64,000 nucleotides of DNA, from contig JADFZW010000001.1 of NCBI GenBank assembly GCA_015232355.1, positions 186,001-250,000 on the forward strand, in the 5' to 3' direction. The DNA comes from Oligoflexia bacterium. Its GTDB lineage: Bacteria; Bdellovibrionota; Bacteriovoracia; Bacteriovoracales; Bacteriovoracaceae. Both the position numbers and the translations under genes were made by a program. Each line of letters starts with the position of its first letter. Position 1 is the stretch's first letter. Shown piece by piece: positions 63,301 through 64,000 of this stretch. A model generated the notes under the pieces. It saw only the letters and a list, made by a program, of their open reading frames with translations. It was not told where the DNA came from and searched no databases.

Positions 63301-63531
63301 TTAGTTCTTCGCCTCACTACTTCCATCTGCCTCACCCTCTTCTTCTGCAACTTTGATCTCAAATACCTCTCTACCTCTATAGGTTCCACATGATGGACAA
63401 GCACAATGAGGAAGAGTTACATCTTTGCAATTAGGACAAACAGCTGTTAATTTGCGATACAATTTGTGATGCTGGCCTGCTCGCCTCATTCCTTTTCTTG
63501 AAACACTTGTTCTCTTCTTTGGGGTTGCCAT
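63301..63531 (-). CDS. rpmF: 50S ribosomal protein L32
   Basis: 76 residues. MATPKKRTSVSRKGMRRAGQ is the usual L32 start. Two Cys pairs (CPNCKD and CPSCG) form a zinc site. The acidic tail (EEEGEADGSSEAKN) is an extension. GGAG stands seven bases before the ATG; a 6-bp repeat lies just upstream of it. Follows yceD, the standard pairing. Confidence 0.98.
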   Translation of the reverse strand: MATPKKRTSVSRKGMRRAGQHHKLYRKLTAVCPNCKDVTLPHCACPSCGTYRGREVFEIKVAEEEGEADGSSEAKN

Positions 63532-63545
63532 AATAACTCCGTAAA

Positions 63546-63575
63546 AAACTTAAACTTAAACTTAAACTTAAACTT
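63546..63575. repeat. 6-bp tandem repeat in rpmF leader
   Basis: Five perfect AAACTT hexamers lie between yceD and the rpmF ribosome-binding site, untranslated. Confidence 0.95.
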
Positions 63576-63658
63576 AAATATATTTTAAATAGCAATTTGA
63601 ATCAAAATCAATACGATATAATTTATAATTAGGCAAGCGCTCTTGCTCAACTATCTAA

Positions 63659-64000
63659 CTAAAGAGTACAACAACTCTCTTGCTGATGAACACATATTTT
63701 TTCGTTAAGATTTTCCCCACAAACTTGACACAATCCTTTACACTCCTCTGTGTGAAGTGGAAGTTGATTGAGATTTAGAAATATTAGCTCGTGAATAAAC
63801 TCTTTTATATCAACTATATTATCAGAGTAAAAATAGAGATCAACTTCACCCATATGATCTGTATAGAGTGTAAGTTGATCCGCATAAAGCTCACTCTTTT
63901 CCAAACTGCTCGGTATAAAACATACTTTAAAATCAACATCAATTTGCTCATACATCTCTTCAACACATCTTACACACAATGTTCTATAGCGAGCATTAAT
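63659..64000 (-). CDS. yceD: YceD/DUF177 family protein, 5' partial
   Basis: Runs off the right window edge; the frame is open through 64000, so the TTG at 63979 is not the start. Conserved features are the CVRCVE segment, ELIFLNLNQLPLH, and the Cys-rich end (CKGLCQVCGENLN). In E. coli YceD is co-transcribed with rpmF; DUF177 proteins in plants and bacteria affect 23S rRNA accumulation. Ends CCTL. Confidence 0.9.
   Translation of the reverse strand: MNARYRTLCVRCVEEMYEQIDVDFKVCFIPSSLEKSELYADQLTLYTDHMGEVDLYFYSDNIVDIKEFIHELIFLNLNQLPLHTEECKGLCQVCGENLNEKICVHQQESCCTL

Noticed and set aside
1..64000. CRISPR array
   Set aside because: All tandem repeats found have units of 6-13 bp without regular unique spacers; no cas genes.
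1..64000. tRNA, rRNA, insertion sequence or integrase/attachment site
   Set aside because: Scanning by eye gave no cloverleaf with conserved T-loop, no rRNA motif and no transposase or integrase; the accessory-looking 26-36 kb part therefore has no visible mobile-element boundary.

Overview
The window comes from an AT-rich Gram-negative bacterium. The evidence is LptD, many secreted or lipoprotein precursors, outer-membrane barrel-like proteins, HslUV, a type II fatty-acid operon and chemotaxis genes. The mix of many secreted proteins of unknown family, HExxH peptidases, a multi-receiver protein and non-ATG starts would fit a Bdellovibrio/Bacteriovorax-like (Bdellovibrionota) or other deltaproteobacterial lineage. 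That placement is inference; no rRNA or other taxonomic marker is present.

Layout. 1-9.5 kb: signalling proteins (CheX-like plus three receiver domains, FHA, a chemoreceptor split by a frameshift with a secreted Cache protein beside it), an S1-domain protein, a histidine phosphatase and a class III aminotransferase. 9.6-15.2 kb: secreted or lipid-anchored proteins, two with HExxH zinc-peptidase motifs. 15.2-26.2 kb: a lysine-degradation locus. kamA runs left and kdd-kamB-kamC-kamD-kamE-aminotransferase-kce runs right from a shared 0.2 kb control region; a ketol-acid-reductoisomerase-like gene converges on kamA. 26.4-40.6 kb: accessory-looking genes (a secreted amidoligase-like protein, methyltransferase, AAA/DUF4143 ATPase, AlbA_2 protein, a degenerate PP2C-like protein, a truncated AlkD) mixed with hemH, queF, a DEDDh exonuclease and several unknowns. 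40.6-47.6 kb (minus): folC-lptD-pabA/trpG-trpF-like-surE-LysM/M23. 47.7-52.7 kb: a large secreted unknown, a three-gene HipBST-type toxin-antitoxin module behind two palindromic operators, and a porin-like protein. 52.7-64 kb (minus): yceD-rpmF-fabH-fabD-fabG-acpP-fabF-glyA-nusB-unknown-GT39-like-hslV-hslU.

The lysine genes form a coherent route: L-lysine to beta-lysine (KamA), 1,2-amino shift by the B12/PLP enzyme KamDE kept active by KamBC, oxidation by Kdd, and acetyl-CoA-dependent cleavage by Kce to acetoacetate and 3-aminobutyryl-CoA. A class III aminotransferase stands where fermenters usually carry the ammonia-lyase Kal, which suggests a transaminating exit to acetoacetyl-CoA.

The most notable non-coding signal is a minus-strand small RNA candidate at 37190-37266. 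It has its own -10 box, three hairpins each presenting GGA, and a U-run terminator; it looks like a CsrA/RsmA-sequestering RNA. A second window-wide theme is short tandem repeats. In-frame 6-, 9- and 12-bp repeats sit inside many unrelated proteins, and 9-, 11- and 13-bp repeats sit in leaders and next to ribosome-binding sites.
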